Positions 61,609-64,000 of a stretch of 64,000 nt of DNA are shown here, piece by piece. The position numbers were made by a program, and so were the translations under genes. The notes beneath the pieces were generated by a model. It searched no databases. It worked only from the letters and a program-made list of their open reading frames with translations, and had not been told where the DNA came from. The stretch's first letter is position 1. The number at the start of each line of letters is the position of its first letter. The DNA is taken from positions 124,001 through 188,000 of the forward strand of contig NZ_LIWB01000012.1 in NCBI RefSeq assembly GCF_001905725.1, read 5' to 3'. This DNA is from Streptomyces sp. CB02400 (GTDB lineage: Bacteria; Actinomycetota; Actinomycetes; Streptomycetales; Streptomycetaceae).

Positions 61609-61805
61609 GATCCCCCCGTGGCCGGCGGGTCACGACCGGACTCGATCCCCGCTGTGATCACAGCCTCTCCCACCCGCTCTCCGGACCGCCTCCGTGCTGA
61701 CCACGGAAACCACCACGGACTCAGGTCCGGGGCGGGAAGGGGCGCTTGGGAAATCCGGGACGACGTGCCGCGCGACATCTTCGGCACCGTGCCGACGATA
61801 CGATC

Positions 61806-62552
61806 ATGACCATGACGGCACCTGAACCGACCATCCTCGCGACCTCCGGCGGGCACCGGGTCGGAGGACGAACCAGGGTGATGTTCGACGCTCTGGTACA
61901 TCACGCGGTCGACCTCTCCGGGATACATGGCCGACGCCCGCGCATCATGTACGTCGGGACCGCCATCGGGGACGCCGAGCACTTCACGACCCGTATGACC
62001 GAAGCCGCGCGGGTGGCGGGGTTCGATCTGACGCCGCTGCACCTGTTCCCCATGCCCAATGTCGAAGATGTCGAGGGCTCGGTCCTCGACCACGACGTGG
62101 TCTGGGTCATGGGGGGCTCGGTGGTCAACCTGCTGGCGGTGTGGAGGGCACACGGCCTGGACCGCGTCATGCACCGTGCCTGGCAGGCCGGTGTCGTGCT
62201 CAGCGGGGTCAGCGCGGGCTCCCTCTGCTGGTTCCAGGGAGGCGCGACCGACTCGTTCGGGCCGGAGCTGCGCCCGGTCACGGACGCGCTCGGTTTCCTG
62301 CCGTACGGCAACGGCGTGCACTACGACTCGGACGAGGGCCGGCGTCCCTTGACGCATCGGCTCGTGGCGGACGGCACCGTGCCCACCGCTCACTGCACGG
62401 ACGACGGAGTCGGCCTGGTGTACCGCGGAACGGAACTGGTGGAGGCGGTGACGGAAATCCCCGGCAAGGGCGCCTACATAGTCAGAAGCGACGGGTCCGG
62501 GGCGGTGGAGGAACGCGTCGAACCCCGCAGGCTGTCTCCTTCCGGGCGATGA
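61806..62552 (+). CDS. Peptidase E (S51 family)
   Basis: A 248-residue class I glutamine-amidotransferase-fold peptidase. The nucleophile Ser is in SGVSAGSLCWF, with the usual GxSxG-like elbow, VVWVMGGSVVNLLA preceding it and AHCTDDGVGLVYRG later. The family cleaves N-terminal Asp-X dipeptides. No ribosome binding site is present before ATG 61806 or 61812. TACGAT (61799-61804) ends 7 bases before 61812, so leaderless translation from the second ATG is plausible. Confidence 0.85.
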   Translation: MTMTAPEPTILATSGGHRVGGRTRVMFDALVHHAVDLSGIHGRRPRIMYVGTAIGDAEHFTTRMTEAARVAGFDLTPLHLFPMPNVEDVEGSVLDHDVVWVMGGSVVNLLAVWRAHGLDRVMHRAWQAGVVLSGVSAGSLCWFQGGATDSFGPELRPVTDALGFLPYGNGVHYDSDEGRRPLTHRLVADGTVPTAHCTDDGVGLVYRGTELVEAVTEIPGKGAYIVRSDGSGAVEERVEPRRLSPSGR

Positions 62553-62823
62553 CCGGACCTCGCACCCGCTGACCCGAACCGATGGTGTGCGCTCGGGAGC
62601 GGGCGACGGGTGCGGTGGTGCGGATGGCCGGAGGCCGCCGGCACATCCGGAAGGACCTCTGCGACAGGCCCTGGTCACCGTCCGCTCACGCGGCTCCTGC
62701 TGGGCGACCGCCGGCGTCTCGCGTCCCGCGGAACATCTCCGCCGCGAAGCCGGGTCTCCGACTGCGTGCCGCCGCTCAAATCGCCGGCCCGGCGTCCAGG
62801 GGGTGTCGGCGCACACGGCGCAC

Positions 62824-62863
62824 GGCGGGGCGGGACAGCCCTCGGTGACTGTCCCGCCCCGCC
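62824..62863 (-). terminator. 15-bp perfect hairpin downstream of the small HTH gene
   Basis: GGCGGGGCGGGACAG (62824-62838) and its exact complement (62849-62863) enclose a 10-base loop, 19 bases past the HTH stop. The remaining stretch 62553-62823 shows no gene or other element. Confidence 0.7.
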
Positions 62864-62882
62864 GAGGTCCACGAGTTCCTCG

Positions 62883-63107
62883 TCACCTCCGCGGACGCCC
62901 GGCCTCCTCGAGCCGTCGGTGTGAACGGTTCCCGCCCCGGCTGCGCAGAGGGGCGTCCGCCTCGGTGAGGACACGGTGGACGAACCCGTACGACCGCCCG
63001 TGCGCCTCGGCGATGGCCCGTATGGACAGACCGTTCTCGTACTGTTCCTTCATCTCCCGCGCGAGTTCCGCACGGGCCGTGCCGGTGATCTGTTTGCCCT
63101 TGTCCAC
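62883..63107 (-). CDS. Small helix-turn-helix protein
   Basis: A 74-residue basic protein (MDKGKQITGTARAELAREMK) with one helix-turn-helix, LSIRAIAEAHGRSYGFVHRVL (about 28-48), and an Arg-rich tail. Short proteins of exactly this kind are widespread in Streptomyces. The helix resembles the DNA-binding end of resolvase/Lsr2-like folds. The target is unknown. GTG 63107 is preceded by AAGGAG at a good distance. Confidence 0.75.
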   Translation of the reverse strand: MDKGKQITGTARAELAREMKEQYENGLSIRAIAEAHGRSYGFVHRVLTEADAPLRSRGGNRSHRRLEEAGRPRR

Positions 63108-63438
63108 GGCTCGTCTCCTTCGGTGATCGACGTCTGGCCGTGATCGTCGTCTACCCCCGACGAGGGACGAGCCACTTGATGCGTGACGGTGGAGGGGAAC
63201 AATCCGCGGGCGGGTGTGGTTGGGAAGGGCGTGGCTGTGGAGGGGACAGTGTCCCCGGGCCTCACCCCTTGCCCGCAGGGACGATCGTTCGGCTGAAGCC
63301 CTGCGGAGCCTTTCGCCGCGTAGGCGACCGCCCTCCACGGTCACGCACCCGGTGGCTTCGGCCCGCGCCGACGCCGCCGCGCACCACGTATGACATGTCC
63401 GAGTCAATGAGCTCGGACGGTGACGGAAGGAGCACCTC
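63108..63438 (+). promoter_or_regulatory. Upstream region of the L33-L31-L36 genes with a 7-bp inverted repeat
   Basis: This 331-bp gap holds the promoter of the ribosomal genes. GTCCGAG (63397-63403) and CTCGGAC (63412-63418) form a perfect 7-bp inverted repeat around TCAATGAG, 20 bases before the L33 ATG and just upstream of GGAAGGAG. It could be an operator or a leader hairpin. I find no clear AT-rich Zur-type palindrome. Confidence 0.45.
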
Positions 63439-63603
63439 ATGGCACGCAGCACCGCGCGGCCGGTCGTCAGGCTCAGGTCGACGGCAGGTACGGGAGTCAC
63501 CTACGTGACCCGCAAGAACCGTCTGAACGACCCCGACCGGCTGGTCCTGCGGAAGTACGACGCGGTCGCCGGCGAACACGTCCTCTTCCGCGAGGAACGA
63601 TGA
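63439..63603 (+). CDS. rpmG: 50S ribosomal protein L33, cysteine-free paralogue
   Basis: A 54-residue bL33 (VVRLRSTAGTGVTYVTRKNR, LVLRKYDAVAGEHVLFREER). It has no cysteine, so it is the zinc-independent form that replaces the zinc-binding L33 when zinc is scarce. The ATG at 63439 has GGAAGGAG upstream. It leads an L33-L31-L36 operon. Confidence 0.9.
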   Translation: MARSTARPVVRLRSTAGTGVTYVTRKNRLNDPDRLVLRKYDAVAGEHVLFREER

Positions 63604-63608
63604 GACCC

Positions 63609-63634
63609 GCCTCCGCCGCCCCGGCGGCGGAGGC
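63609..63634 (+). terminator. Intercistronic hairpin between L33 and L31 genes
   Basis: GCCTCCGCCGCC (63609-63620) and its exact complement (63623-63634) form a very stable stem with a minimal loop, directly after the L33 stop and 7 bases before the L31 ribosome binding site. It may attenuate or stabilise and so adjust L33:L31 stoichiometry. Confidence 0.5.
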
Positions 63635-63653
63635 ACCCCAGGAAGGACATCCC

Positions 63654-63911
63654 GTGAGGCACGGCATCCACCCCGTCTCCCGCCCGGTCGTCTTCCGCGA
63701 CCGCGCGTCCGGCTTCCAACTGCTGACCCGCTCCACCGTCGAGTCACCGCACACGGTCGAGTGGGAGGACGGCGCCACCTATCCGGTCGTCGACGTCGAG
63801 ATCTCGTCGGCCGGCCACCCGTTCTACACCGGCGCCTCGCGCGTCGTGGACACCGCGGGCCGCGTGGAGCGCTTCGAGCGGCGCTACGGCCCCGCCCGCA
63901 CCCGCCGCTGA
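63654..63911 (+). CDS. rpmE2: 50S ribosomal protein L31 type B
   Basis: An 85-residue bL31 type B protein (GIHPVSRPVVFRDRASGFQL, GHPFYTGASRVVDTAGRVER). It has no cysteine, which marks the zinc-free form. GTG 63654 with GGAAGGA upstream. It is part of the zinc-independent ribosomal set. Confidence 0.92.
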   Translation: MRHGIHPVSRPVVFRDRASGFQLLTRSTVESPHTVEWEDGATYPVVDVEISSAGHPFYTGASRVVDTAGRVERFERRYGPARTRR

Positions 63912-63950
63912 CAGCGGCACCCCCGTCCGGTCCTGCGGAAGGAGACCGTG

Positions 63951-64000
63951 ATGAAGGTACGCAAGTCCTTGCGCTCGTCGAAGGCCAGGCCCGGCGCCCA
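63951..64000 (+). CDS. rpmJ: 50S ribosomal protein L36, N-terminal fragment (runs off the window)
   Basis: The first 16 codons read MKVRKSLRSSKARPGA, the opening of bL36 type B proteins (MKVRnSLRSLKxxPG). GGAAGGAGA precedes the ATG at 63951. The remainder lies outside the window. The company of cysteine-free L33 and L31 makes a zinc-independent L36 paralogue likely. Confidence 0.8.
   Translation, partial: MKVRKSLRSSKARPGA

Overview
The window is chromosomal DNA of a high-GC actinomycete, almost certainly a Streptomyces. The reasons are extreme GC bias at third codon positions, many GTG and TTG starts, a SapA-type spore-associated protein, a secreted cellulose-degrading set under CebR-like palindromes, three SpoIIE-type phosphatases, a SigB-family sigma factor, trypco2, MAB_1171c and mycothiol-type DinB families, and cysteine-free ribosomal protein paralogues. 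I see no rRNA, tRNA, CRISPR array, insertion sequence or phage genes. It reads as accessory to semi-conserved chromosome with small independent operons, each often with its own TetR, LacI or AraC regulator.

Layout. 0-6 kb: the tail end of an LLM-class oxidoreductase gene, a FAD oxidoreductase behind a palindromic promoter, a TOPRIM protein, then a cellulose module (LacI regulator, GH12 endoglucanase, AA10 lytic polysaccharide monooxygenase) with three GGGAGCGCTCCC palindromes. 6-10 kb: a membrane glutaredoxin, an ABC-F ribosome-protection ATPase with a 14-codon upstream ORF and hairpin, and small proteins. 10-14 kb: trypco2 plus a 1,229-residue trypsin/NTPase/TPR protein, a predicted NTP-dependent conflict system. 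14-21.5 kb: GlxA regulator with a saccharopine dehydrogenase-like partner, SapA, aldo/keto reductase with TetR, a surface protein-sortase pair, an ECF-like sigma factor with its membrane partner, and RidA. 21.6-27.5 kb: HSP90 coupled to a large TPR protein. 27.5-39 kb: sirtuin, DinB and methyltransferase operon, GH106 rhamnosidase-like enzyme, DoxX, erythromycin-esterase-like protein, resuscitation factor, P1 peptidase, and an NmrA/TetR pair. 39-48.2 kb: ZIP transporter, SpoIIE phosphatase, polysaccharide deacetylase, DMT transporter, an SDR lacking its catalytic residues, an MGDG-synthase-like glycosyltransferase, YihY and a SigB-family sigma factor. 48.2-55.4 kb: an eroded XRE gene, a hydrolase, a four-gene overlapping operon (double HTH, HExxH protease, MAB_1171c membrane protein, FAD monooxygenase), and a TetR/membrane protein pair. 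55.7-64 kb: two overlapping SpoIIE genes, two broken genes, peptidase E, a small HTH protein, and zinc-independent L33-L31-L36 running off the end.

The strongest candidates for something little described are the HTH-HExxH-MAB_1171c-FAD operon (50227-54026), the trypco2/trypsin-NTPase-TPR pair (10114-14130), the HSP90-TPR pair (22649-27543) and the possible macrolide-sensing leader of the ABC-F gene (8683-8826). Long-range links include an 18-bp-arm operator shared by the aldo/keto reductase/TetR pair and the hydrolase 31 kb away. Several genes are decaying, namely an XRE regulator, a DUF1801 protein with two frameshifts and a regulator tail, which suggests ongoing gene turnover.
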